Assembly (NCBI GenBank): GCA_024234365.1
Contig: JACKOK010000007.1
Span: 43,313 to 107,312, forward strand
DNA: 64,000 nt
Source: Pseudomonadales bacterium
GTDB taxonomy: Bacteria; Pseudomonadota; Gammaproteobacteria; Pseudomonadales; Pseudohongiellaceae
Direction: 5' to 3'
In this document: piece after piece, positions 34,358 to 42,140 of the stretch
How positions within the stretch are numbered: the stretch's first letter is position 1
Layout of the letters: every line of letters starts with the position of its first letter
The notes under the pieces: generated by a model
The model's input: the letters and a program-made list of their open reading frames with translations, nothing else
Databases searched by the model: none
What the model was told of the DNA's origin: nothing
Program-made: the position numbers and the translations under genes

Positions 34358-34399
34358 GTCAATACAACAACTTTAAATGGTGGTCTTTATGACAACCAT
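34358..34399. promoter_or_regulatory. Candidate NorR-type enhancer sites
   Basis: Two GT-N7-AC cores, the NorR binding motif, occur: GTCAATACAAC (34358-34368) and GTCTTTATGAC (34383-34393). The second sits at the centre of a 23-base dyad with ATGGT and ACCAT ends (34377-34399; 18 of 23 positions symmetric). They lie 45 to 100 bases upstream of the sigma-54 promoter, a typical enhancer distance, and just before the regulator's own start, so autoregulation is possible. Confidence 0.6.
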
Positions 34400-34410
34400 C
34401 GGGTGTAAAT

Positions 34411-35961
34411 ATGACCACGTCTGAGGTGCTGACAAGTTTGTCGGATATCGTCGCCGATCTGTCCCGGGAGCTGCCGCCAAAGGTGCGTTTTCAGAGATTA
34501 CTGGATGCCCTGATGAGTCGCTTTCCCTGCGATGCCACTGCGATTCTGCAATTGGAAGGGGAGCATCTGGTGCCGCGTGCAGTGAGGGGCTTGAGTCCCG
34601 AAACGATGGGTCGTCGTTTTCTGGTGAAGGAGCAACCCCGTTTGATGGAAATCGTGAACAGTCGCAATATCGTGCGCTTCCCAGCGGCATCCAGCTTGCC
34701 GGACCCCTATGACGGTCTGGTGGATGGTGAGGATCATCATCTGTACGTTCATGACTGCATGGGCGCCTCCCTGCAGGTGGATGGCAAGACCTGGGGGGTG
34801 CTGACCCTGGATGCGTTGGGGGCAAACCGCTTCGATAATCTGGACATGGCATTGCTGGAGACCTTCATTTCAGTTGCTGCTGCCACGATCCGTGCTGCGG
34901 ATTTAATCCAGCGTCTCGAATCCAATCTGGAACGGCACCAACTTGCCCAGGAGCACTGGCTATCGGACAGCAAAGCTTTGGAGCTGTTGGGAGACAGCGC
35001 CGTCATGAGACGCCTGCGGCGGGAAGCGGAGATCGTTGGGCAATCCAATCTTCTGGTGCTGGTGAATGGAGAAACAGGTGTAGGCAAGGAGCTGTTTGCG
35101 CACTTCATTCATCTGCATTCGCCCCGTATGAAACAACCACTTGTGCAGATCAACTGCGCTGCGCTTTCCGAGAGTCTGGTGGAAAGCGAACTTTTTGGGC
35201 ATGTCAGTGGTGCCTTCTCTGGCGCGAGCAAAGACAGAGCGGGAAAGTTCGAACTGGCGGATGGTGGCACGCTTTTTCTGGACGAGATTGGGGAGTTGCC
35301 TTTGCAGATTCAGGCAAAATTGCTCAGAGCCATTCAGAGTGGGGAAATTCAGCGCGTGGGCAGCGATGAGAATCATCAGGTAGACGTGAGGATTATTGCG
35401 GCCACCAACAGAAATCTGGAGCAAGAGGTCAGGGAGGGGCGGTTTCGTGCGGACCTCTTTCACCGATTGAGTGTCTATCCCCTGACGGTTCCTCCGCTTC
35501 GCGAACGGGGAGAGGAAGACATCGCGCTCATCGCCGGGCATTTCCTGCAGGTGTGCGAGAAACGCTTCGGGCTGAGAGCGATTCGTCTGCACGCCGAGGC
35601 GCAGGCGTGGATGCGCTCGTATACCTGGCCGGGGAATGTACGGGAACTGGAAAATGCGATATCGAGAGCCGTGGTAAAGGCGATCAGTGAAGGAGTGCCT
35701 GCAAACAAAGTGGTGATGCTCAATGTGCATCATCTTGGCGGGGCTCAGCAGACTGGTTTGATGGCAACCCCGGACGAAGCGAAGGCAGTTGCAGGAGATA
35801 GTACCCTGAGCATGTCAGAGGCATTGCTGCAATTCAAAAGAGAGCTCATCGTGAATCGACTGAAGGCTTGTCAAAACAACAAGAGCCGGACCGCGAAATC
35901 CCTGGGAATGGACAAGGGGAATTTTCATCGGATGTTGGTGAAGCTGGGAATTTCAGTTTGA
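34411..35961 (+). CDS. norR: NorR-type nitric-oxide-responsive sigma-54 activator
   Basis: A 516-residue activator with the NorR layout. An N-terminal GAF domain (residues about 20-170) carries the residues proposed to bind the non-haem iron that senses NO: Arg in IVRFPA, Asp in DPYDGL, His and Cys in VHDCMG, Asp in LTLDAL. The AAA+ domain has Walker A GETGVGKE, the sigma-54 contact loop GAFSGA (residues 267-272; usually GAFTGA) and FLDEIGELPL. A Fis-type helix-turn-helix (NKSRTAKSLGMDKGNFHRML) ends the protein. It is divergent from the nirK operon, which it most likely activates. Confidence 0.9.
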   Translation: MTTSEVLTSLSDIVADLSRELPPKVRFQRLLDALMSRFPCDATAILQLEGEHLVPRAVRGLSPETMGRRFLVKEQPRLMEIVNSRNIVRFPAASSLPDPYDGLVDGEDHHLYVHDCMGASLQVDGKTWGVLTLDALGANRFDNLDMALLETFISVAAATIRAADLIQRLESNLERHQLAQEHWLSDSKALELLGDSAVMRRLRREAEIVGQSNLLVLVNGETGVGKELFAHFIHLHSPRMKQPLVQINCAALSESLVESELFGHVSGAFSGASKDRAGKFELADGGTLFLDEIGELPLQIQAKLLRAIQSGEIQRVGSDENHQVDVRIIAATNRNLEQEVREGRFRADLFHRLSVYPLTVPPLRERGEEDIALIAGHFLQVCEKRFGLRAIRLHAEAQAWMRSYTWPGNVRELENAISRAVVKAISEGVPANKVVMLNVHHLGGAQQTGLMATPDEAKAVAGDSTLSMSEALLQFKRELIVNRLKACQNNKSRTAKSLGMDKGNFHRMLVKLGISV

Positions 35962-35990
35962 AAACGCTATGTGTATGCAGCTGCGGGAAG

Positions 35991-36040
35991 GACGCCCCAG
36001 TAAATCTTTCTATTTCCAGTTGCTGCGTTCATGGGGCGTC
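35991..36040. repeat. Inverted repeat between convergent genes
   Basis: GACGCCCCA (35991-35999) and TGGGGCGTC (36032-36040), a perfect 9-bp pair separated by 32 bases, without a T-tract. It may be a weak terminator or a structural element between norR and the PD40 gene. Confidence 0.4.
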
Positions 36041-36058
36041 TCCTTAAGTGTTGATGAC

Positions 36059-37021
36059 TTAGTCGTTCGACAGGTTCTTCTTCTCCGTCCAGAAAATATC
36101 GATCCCGCCCAGGCTGTTATCACTGCGTGAGGAAAACCAGCTGATGGCGCTGCCGCCGGGCATCAGGGCGGGGCACATATCCGCGCCCTCGGTGTTCACC
36201 TTGGCGCCCAGATTGTGGGCCTCGCCCCAACTGTTTTCACCCGTCTGCATCGCCCCCCAGATGTCCATGCCACCAAAGCCGCCGGGGCGGGCGGAGGTGA
36301 AGTACACCATGCCGTCCTTGTCCTGGGAGAAGTGGAATTCTTCGGCAGCGGTGTTGATGTTCGGACCCTGGTTCACCGGGGTAGTCCAGCCGCCATTGTC
36401 ATCCGGTTTGGCGCAGTAGATGTCGGAGCCGCCGAAGCCACCCTCGCGGCGCGAGGCGAAGCAGAGGGTTTCACCGTCCTGCAGGATGGCGGGGCAGTGT
36501 TCGTCGCCCTCGTTGGTGCTGATGGGGAAGCCAATCAGCTCCGGAGTGCTCCACACGCCATTGACCTTGCGGGTGACAAAGAGGTCGTTGTTGTTGCGCG
36601 GGCTGGTGGTGGCCAGGCGGTCGGACTTGAAATAGATGGTATTGCCATCGGCGGTAATCCAGGGCTCGCGGTCATCGCCCAGACGCAGCGGGTCCACGTT
36701 GGTGGCAGGGGCGGCATTGATGGGAAGCCCCATGTTCACCGGGGTGTTCCAACTGCCGGTTTCGGGGTTGAAGGTGGCGATATAAAGATCCTTGGGGTCG
36801 CCCGCTGCCACCGCCATGTCCTGGCGGGCACTGCAATAGACCATGGTGCCGTCATCGGCAAAGCTCAGTTCCCCCTCGGCCCACATGGTGTTGATAGGGG
36901 CGCCAAAATTGTGCACGGCCAGTTCTACCCAGTTGTTTTCAGCCGTGTGGCCGCTGCTGGCCAGCAGGCAGGTGGAGAGCAGGGCGATTGTGCGGCGTGG
37001 GGTGAAGATTGCGTGCATCAT
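36059..37021 (-). CDS. Secreted PD40/TolB-like beta-propeller protein
   Basis: A 320-residue exported protein (signal near MMHAIFTPRRTIALLSTCLL). It has four to five repeats of the WD40-like PD40 type, each with a D-G/P-x-[IL]-x-[FY]-x-S pattern: ELSFADDGTMVYCSAR, EPWITADGNTIYFKSDR, CPAILQDGETLCFASRR, EFHFSQDKDGMVYFTSARPG, CPALMPGGSAISWFSSR. Each is followed by a G-G-x-D-I-[WY] strand. This is the propeller found in TolB and in OmpA-linked proteins, but no TolB N-domain or OmpA domain is present. AGGTGA precedes ATG 37021. The substrate or partner is unknown. Confidence 0.8.
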   Translation of the reverse strand: MMHAIFTPRRTIALLSTCLLASSGHTAENNWVELAVHNFGAPINTMWAEGELSFADDGTMVYCSARQDMAVAAGDPKDLYIATFNPETGSWNTPVNMGLPINAAPATNVDPLRLGDDREPWITADGNTIYFKSDRLATTSPRNNNDLFVTRKVNGVWSTPELIGFPISTNEGDEHCPAILQDGETLCFASRREGGFGGSDIYCAKPDDNGGWTTPVNQGPNINTAAEEFHFSQDKDGMVYFTSARPGGFGGMDIWGAMQTGENSWGEAHNLGAKVNTEGADMCPALMPGGSAISWFSSRSDNSLGGIDIFWTEKKNLSND

Positions 37022-37210
37022 GGCGGTCACCTTTGGGCTGTGTGCTGTGAGAGGTAAGGCTGCCGTGTAGCGGAGCCTGCCGGTGCCTGGATTGTCCCTC
37101 AAGCCTGTGGGCAGGGCAACCGTGAATCTCGGCACACTGGGGGGCTACTGTTCCATTGCTGCTTGATTTCCGTACAATGGCCTGCAGCTCTCAAACGAAA
37201 AGAAGAAGCC

Positions 37211-38416
37211 TTGGACGCCGTACAGCCACTGTTTTTCATCAATATTCTGGTTGGCTTCACGCTGGCCCTGTGCCTTGCCTATGTGGCCTGGGGGCGGGAG
37301 CGCGAGCTGAGCGTCTGGGCGCTGGCATTTGCCTTGTACCCTGTTTCCTTTCTGCTGTTTGGTTTTCGCGCATACCTGCCGGAATGGGTTCCGATTATCG
37401 TGGCCAACAGTTGCCTGGCCGTTATGTTTGCGCTGTTCTCGGAGGGCCTGAAGCGTTTCTACGCCCTGCCTCTGCCCTGGTGGATCATCTGGGGGCTGAC
37501 CCCAGTGGCCATCCTGGGTTTTGTGTTGCTGCAGCATGATTTTGATGCCCGCAATAATTTCGGGGCGTTGCTCACGGTTTATCACAGCGTTGTTGCCATC
37601 TATATGGTGCAGAGCGGGTTGCGGGAGCAGCAAAGCCCGGGGCGCTGGATTATCTATCTGGCGGTTATGTTTTCCTCTCTCAGCTTCCTGACACGGGCCA
37701 TTTTCATGGTCACGGGCAAGGGCTCCATGGTGGCCTTTGTAGAGCCCGGAGTCCCTCAAACCATTCTGCTCTCCCTCGGCATGGTGTGGCTGATCATGTT
37801 CGCCATTGGCCTGCTGGTCAGTTACAAGGAGCGGGCCGAGCGCGAGATATTGCGCCTGGCGCTGCAGGATCCTCTCACGCAACTGGGCAACCGCCGGGCT
37901 CTCCATGAACGTTTGCAGATGGCCTTTGATGGCAGCCATCGCGATGGCCACCATGGGGCGTTTATAGTGCTGGATCTGGACTGCTTCAAGGAGCTCAACG
38001 ATACCCATGGGCATGCCCTGGGAGACCAGTTGCTGGTGGAGGTGGCCTATCGCCTGAAGGACTGTGTCAATGATGGCGATACGGTTGTGCGCCTGGGGGG
38101 AGATGAGTTTGTGCTGCTGGTACTTGCGTTGGATCACGATAAAACCCGTGCCTTGCGGATGGCGCAGACAATAGCCCATCGGGCGCGGGAAAAACTGCAG
38201 CAGCCCTATAGTCTGCAGAAGAGCGACAGTGGGCAATCCCGCATCCAGTACACGCTGTCGGTCAGCATTGGCGGTGATCTTTTTCAGGGGCATGGCAAAA
38301 GCCGTGAAGACCTGTTCAGGAATGCCGATTCGGCCATGTATATGGCCAAGGAAGCCGGCAGGAACTGCGTAGTCTTCCACGGGGATATGCGCATGGTCAT
38401 GAGTGGCGTGGCCTGA
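37211..38416 (+). CDS. Diguanylate cyclase with seven-helix membrane sensor
   Basis: A 401-residue protein from TTG 37211 (no ATG fits; a TTG at 37163 would add 16 residues). About seven N-terminal membrane helices (FFINILVGFTLALCLAYVAW to MVWLIMFAIGLLV) resemble 7TM sensory modules. A short coil and a GGDEF domain with the intact motif RLGGDEF (about residue 296) follow. It should make cyclic di-GMP. The inhibitory site upstream of GGDEF, normally RxxD, reads NDGD, so product inhibition is probably lost. No EAL domain. Confidence 0.9.
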   Translation: MDAVQPLFFINILVGFTLALCLAYVAWGRERELSVWALAFALYPVSFLLFGFRAYLPEWVPIIVANSCLAVMFALFSEGLKRFYALPLPWWIIWGLTPVAILGFVLLQHDFDARNNFGALLTVYHSVVAIYMVQSGLREQQSPGRWIIYLAVMFSSLSFLTRAIFMVTGKGSMVAFVEPGVPQTILLSLGMVWLIMFAIGLLVSYKERAEREILRLALQDPLTQLGNRRALHERLQMAFDGSHRDGHHGAFIVLDLDCFKELNDTHGHALGDQLLVEVAYRLKDCVNDGDTVVRLGGDEFVLLVLALDHDKTRALRMAQTIAHRAREKLQQPYSLQKSDSGQSRIQYTLSVSIGGDLFQGHGKSREDLFRNADSAMYMAKEAGRNCVVFHGDMRMVMSGVA

Positions 38417-38435
38417 GGCGTGACGGGGAATTACC

Positions 38436-38876
38436 TTGAACCGTAATCTGGCGGCATGCCTGGCCTTGCTGGTCTATGGAAGCTGGGCGGCGTTTGTGAA
38501 TTCTGAACACGGCGCGCTTATGGCGTGGCGGGCAGGGCTGGGCCAGGGGCTGTATGCCTTTGCCTCCACCTGGATGGTGACCGCGATGGCGCGTGGGGCT
38601 CTGCGGCGTCTGGGGGCATCTCCGGCGGGAGTTGTGCTGAGTTTTATACTCAGTTTTGCCGTCATGCTGTGCTTTCCTCTGCTGATTCATGCCGTGCTGG
38701 GCACGATTGATGTGTGGGAGGCTATCGCCCCCGGCCTGGTGGTGGGGCAGTGGCTATATTGCCTTTGTGCTGTGGCTGGATTATCGCGCGAACCGGGTGT
38801 GATCGCCTGCAGGGCAGGCTCCCACAGACCTGTGGAAGATTTCTTTTTCGTAGGAGCCTGCCCTGCAGGCGATTGA
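38436..38876 (+). CDS. Small membrane protein with probable frameshift at its 3' end
   Basis: A TTG-started frame for a protein with three or four membrane segments (LAACLALLVYGSWAAF, GVVLSFILSFAVMLCFPLLI). After the motif EAIAPGLVVG the current frame runs into a REP element and gives an unnatural tail (IACRAGSHRPVEDFFFVGAC). Removing one G from the GGGG run at 38744-38747 instead yields GSGYIAFVLWLDYRANRV and a stop at 38800-38802, immediately before the REP pair. The last part is therefore probably frameshifted, by mutation or sequencing error. Function unknown. Confidence 0.6.
   Translation: MNRNLAACLALLVYGSWAAFVNSEHGALMAWRAGLGQGLYAFASTWMVTAMARGALRRLGASPAGVVLSFILSFAVMLCFPLLIHAVLGTIDVWEAIAPGLVVGQWLYCLCAVAGLSREPGVIACRAGSHRPVEDFFFVGACPAGD
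38802..38873. repeat. REP element pair (perfect 21-bp inverted repeat)
   Basis: ATCGCCTGCAGGGCAGGCTC plus C (38802-38822) is exactly repeated inverted at 38853-38873, with a 30-base spacer. Each arm is itself partly palindromic (CCTGCAGGG). It matches the style of Pseudomonas REP doublets and is related to the element at 27175. It lies between the small membrane protein and the hydrolase gene. Confidence 0.85.
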
Positions 38877-38898
38877 ACGGGCTTCCCTATGTGCGCCC

Positions 38899-39801
38899 TC
38901 AATCCCCGGTAGCCGCCCGTCGCTGGGCTTCATCCAGCAATTGCAGCGTGAGGCTGGCCAGCAGGTCACGGCGCTGTACCTGCAGCAAATGGCCCTGCTG
39001 TGGCAGGCGCAGTACGGTGGTGTTGGCAGCGGGCAGGGCGTGTTCGGCAAAATCAAGATTGCGCGGGTCCACCAGTTCATCCTCTTCGCCCTGCAGGAAA
39101 ATCAGGGGCAGATGAGCCTGCTGCCACCAAGGTTTCAGGCGTTCCAAGGCATCGTAGACACCCCAGATTTCGTCATTGGCCTTGCGCATGCCATCGCCTA
39201 GAAAGGGCGCTACCAGCCAGGTGCGCGCGGCATAGTTATACCAGCGTGGCTTGCCCAGTTGTGGGTCGATGGCACTGGCGGCCATCAGAATGCCATCCAC
39301 TAGTTCGGGGTGACGAAAGGCGATATACGGGGCGATGGAGCCGCCGTAGGAATGCCCCACCAGCAGCAGTGGCTGATGACCGCTGCGGGTCTTGAGCGTT
39401 TGCAGCAGGGGGGTAATGAGGGCAATCTGCGCATCAAAATCGGGTTCACTGCGGCGGCCATCGAGCAGGGGAGACAAACCCCAACCGGGCCGGTCAATCG
39501 ACACCAGATGGGCGCGGGCACGCAGATCATCGCGCACCATCATGCGGCCCAGCGAACGCCAGCTTCCCGGCGTGCCGTGAAGGAACACGATCGTGGGGCC
39601 GTCAGGGTTGCCGGTTTCGGCGTAATGCAGGGTGAAGTTTCCCAGCGGCATGCGCTGCTGTTGAATGACGCCCTGAGTGTCCCATTCGGGGCGCGGAATG
39701 TCGGGAACGGGGGCAGACTCGGCGGCCAGTACAATGCCCGCCATGCCAGGCAGCAACAGGGCTGGCAGCAGGCAGCGGCGAACAATGGCAGGGCAGGGCA
39801 T
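38899..39801 (-). CDS. Alpha/beta hydrolase, exported
   Basis: A 300-residue protein with an N-terminal signal (CLLPALLLPGMAGIVLA) and the alpha/beta hydrolase fold. The oxyanion loop is FLHGTPGS, the nucleophile Ser lies in VGHSYGG, the acid Asp in GEEDELVDPRN and the His in PQQGHLLQV. The substrate cannot be told from sequence; esterases, haloalkane dehalogenases and peptidases share this plan. It is convergent with the membrane protein across the REP pair and divergent from mipA. Confidence 0.85.
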   Translation of the reverse strand: MPCPAIVRRCLLPALLLPGMAGIVLAAESAPVPDIPRPEWDTQGVIQQQRMPLGNFTLHYAETGNPDGPTIVFLHGTPGSWRSLGRMMVRDDLRARAHLVSIDRPGWGLSPLLDGRRSEPDFDAQIALITPLLQTLKTRSGHQPLLLVGHSYGGSIAPYIAFRHPELVDGILMAASAIDPQLGKPRWYNYAARTWLVAPFLGDGMRKANDEIWGVYDALERLKPWWQQAHLPLIFLQGEEDELVDPRNLDFAEHALPAANTTVLRLPQQGHLLQVQRRDLLASLTLQLLDEAQRRAATGD

Positions 39802-39922
39802 GGGCGAATCCTGTTAACGGAGCGTGAACGATGCGCGCAGCCGCCATTATTGACCAAAGGGCGGCCGGGCTCCAGCGTATCTCCTGGCCGCGGCAAAGCA
39901 CATGGCCAGATGCTTGTTTGCG

Positions 39923-39939
39923 TTTACAAGTCTTTACAA
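39923..39939. promoter_or_regulatory. Direct repeat, candidate response-regulator site
   Basis: TTTACAAGTCTTTACAA: two TTTACAA heptamers exactly 10 bases apart, on one face of the helix. This is the arrangement bound by OmpR-family regulators. It lies about 75 bases upstream of the MipA gene, whose cluster encodes an OmpR-type regulator. Confidence 0.45.
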
Positions 39940-40011
39940 TTGGCGCGTAAAACTCATACAGAAGCAGACCCGCCGTCTGCGTTACACTTGGCCATCCCTG
40001 AACCTTTCCGG

Positions 40012-40941
40012 ATGAGATTCGTGAAGCTGAGCCGACATACCCGATTGTTCACCTGTGTGACAGCCGCGCTGTGCAGTGGCATGACGGCCTTGGCCAACGC
40101 CCAGGCGGAACAGGAACAGAGCCCCTGGACCCTCGGCGTGGCGCTGGGGCATGGCGAGCGGGACAACCCCTTCGTGGGCTCTGACGATATCCGGCAGAAC
40201 CTGGTGCTGGATGTCGCTTGGTATGGGGAGCGCTGGTTTTTTGATAACGGCGATTTTGGCGTGACTCTCAGCGAGCAGCCGCAGCATTCCCTCAATGCCG
40301 TGCTCACCTTTGATAACGAACGCAATTACTACAGCTCCCTCAGCAATGGCAGTTCCGGCATCGACCTGCTGAGCCTGCGTGAACTGGCAATGGATCAGGG
40401 CTTCATGGGGCCAAGTATTGCCGGGGGAGAACAGAATCTGGATGCCCTGAGTCAGTCCGAACTGGAGGAACTGGTCTTTGTGGACGTGGACAGCAGCCTG
40501 CCGGAGCGTGATTTTGCCGCCAGCGCGGGGCTGGAGTGGCTTAGCCTCAACGCCTGGGGAGACGTACAGGCGCAGTGGCTGCAGGATGTCAGCGGTACGC
40601 ACAAGGGGCAGTCGGCCTGGTTGGCCTGGTCCTATCCGTGGCTGACACAGAACAGTGAGCTCAGTCTGACACTGGGCATGGAATGGAAGAGCCGCGAGCT
40701 GGTGAATTACTACTACGGTGTGCGGGAGAGTGAACAGCTCAAGGGGCGTCCGGCCTATACGCCAGGCAGTGCAATGAACGGTGTTTTACGCGTCGCCTAT
40801 GCACGGCGTTTGAATGAGCACTGGCGCCTGGTAGGGGTGGCGGAACATGAACGCTTGGACAGCGCGATCCGCCACAGCCCTGTCGTGGATCGCCGTCATG
40901 TGAATACCTTGTTCCTGGGGCTTTATTACCAATTCAGATAA
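40012..40941 (+). CDS. MipA/OmpV family outer-membrane protein
   Basis: A 309-residue beta-barrel protein with a signal peptide (KLSRHTRLFTCVTAALCSGM, cut near ANA-QA) and a C-terminal aromatic residue pattern (LFLGLYYQFR) suited to BAM insertion. Family features are LGVALGHGERDNPFVG near the mature N-terminus and alternating strands with AWSYPWL and GVLRVAYARRLNEHWRLVG. MipA can scaffold peptidoglycan enzymes, and some OmpV/MipA proteins respond to peptides or metals. It heads a cluster with a DUF3019 protein and a two-component system. GTG 40021 is another possible start. Confidence 0.85.
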   Translation: MRFVKLSRHTRLFTCVTAALCSGMTALANAQAEQEQSPWTLGVALGHGERDNPFVGSDDIRQNLVLDVAWYGERWFFDNGDFGVTLSEQPQHSLNAVLTFDNERNYYSSLSNGSSGIDLLSLRELAMDQGFMGPSIAGGEQNLDALSQSELEELVFVDVDSSLPERDFAASAGLEWLSLNAWGDVQAQWLQDVSGTHKGQSAWLAWSYPWLTQNSELSLTLGMEWKSRELVNYYYGVRESEQLKGRPAYTPGSAMNGVLRVAYARRLNEHWRLVGVAEHERLDSAIRHSPVVDRRHVNTLFLGLYYQFR

Positions 40942-40979
40942 CACGATGCGCAATGCAGCTGATTGAAGCAGGGAAAGCC

Positions 40980-41405
40980 ATGATAAGCGACACGGTCCGC
41001 CGGACTGTGGGTTTTCCTATTGCGTGCCTGCTGGCGCTTTTTCCCTGGCAGCTTACGGCAGCCGCCACAGCGGCTGGCGAGAGTCTTAGCCTGGAAGTGC
41101 GGCCCCGCGTTTGTGTACGCCTATCTGGCGAGGAAATGTGTGCCATGCACTTGCTGATTCGCTGGAAGGCGGAACGTGAGCGTGATGTCTGTCTGCGCTT
41201 TGCCGGTGAGGAAACCTCTTTGCAATGCTGGCAGGCGCAACGTCAGGGAGTCTGGGAGATGTCGCTTGAGCGTGAGAACAATACAACGGTGCAGCTGCTG
41301 GACCCTGACAGTGAAGCCGTGCTGCTGGAAAGCCTGATTCCCGTCATCAGCCGTGACCTGCGTGACACCCGCAGACGTCGTCGGCATGTCTGGAGCATTC
41401 TGTAA
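40980..41405 (+). CDS. DUF3019 family periplasmic protein
   Basis: A 141-residue exported protein from ATG 40980 (AGGGA upstream), with signal PIACLLALFPWQLTAAATA. The mature part has the DUF3019 features LEVRPRVCVRLSGEEMC, WKAERERDVCLR, and a conserved CW within LQCWQ. Four cysteines could make two disulphides. It overlaps the response-regulator gene by one base (TAATG). MipA, DUF3019 and a two-component pair co-occur in several gammaproteobacteria. Confidence 0.8.
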   Translation: MISDTVRRTVGFPIACLLALFPWQLTAAATAAGESLSLEVRPRVCVRLSGEEMCAMHLLIRWKAERERDVCLRFAGEETSLQCWQAQRQGVWEMSLERENNTTVQLLDPDSEAVLLESLIPVISRDLRDTRRRRRHVWSIL

Positions 41406-42133
41406 TGACGATGCCAAACAAGGAGCCAACGGACGCTCAGCTGCGCCTGTTATTGATAGAGGACGACACGCGTCTTGCCAGCTTGGTGCGGGACTATCTT
41501 CAGCATGAGAATTTCGCGGTACAGGTACAGCACCAGGGCGATGTGGCCGTGGCAGAGTTCGACCCCGCCGGGGTGGATATTGTGGTGCTGGACCTGATGC
41601 TGCCGGGCATGAACGGTCTGCAGGTGTGCACGCATCTGCGCCAGCGTTTCACGGGGCCGATTCTGATTCTGACGGCCAAGAGCAGCGATATCGACCATGT
41701 GATGGGGCTGGAGCTGGGGGCGGATGATTTCGTCACCAAACCCATAGAACCGCCTGTTCTGCTGGCACGTTTGCGTGCCCTGCTGCGTCGTGCCAAAGCA
41801 TCGATGAGCGCCCCCAGGGAAGAGGTGTTGCGCTTTGGCTCTCTGCAACTCGACCCCCAGTCCCATCAGGTGTTGCTGGCGGGCGAGGAGGTGGAGCTGA
41901 CCACGCAGGAGTTTGCATTGCTGAGCCTGCTCATGCGTCACGCCGGTACGGTGTTGAGCCGTGACACGATCTATCAGAACCTGCGCGGCATCGACTATGA
42001 CGGGCTCGACAGAACGGTGGATGTGCGTATCTCGCGTCTGCGCAAGAAGTTGCAGGACAATACCGAGCAGCCTTTTCGCATTCGCACCATCTGGGGAAAA
42101 GGCTATTTGTTTGTCAGCAATGCCTGGGAGTGA
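41405..42133 (+). CDS. OmpR/RstA-type response regulator
   Basis: A 242-residue two-domain regulator. The receiver has the acidic pair in LLLIEDD, phospho-acceptor Asp63 in VVLDLMLPG, Thr in ILTAKS and Lys in DFVTKP. The winged-helix effector domain has LTTQEFALLSLLMRHAG and DVRISRLRKKLQD...RTIWGKGYLF. RstA-like by overall resemblance. It is coupled to DUF3019 upstream and followed 7 bases later by its kinase. Confidence 0.92.
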   Translation: MTMPNKEPTDAQLRLLLIEDDTRLASLVRDYLQHENFAVQVQHQGDVAVAEFDPAGVDIVVLDLMLPGMNGLQVCTHLRQRFTGPILILTAKSSDIDHVMGLELGADDFVTKPIEPPVLLARLRALLRRAKASMSAPREEVLRFGSLQLDPQSHQVLLAGEEVELTTQEFALLSLLMRHAGTVLSRDTIYQNLRGIDYDGLDRTVDVRISRLRKKLQDNTEQPFRIRTIWGKGYLFVSNAWE

Positions 42134-42140
42134 TTGAGAG

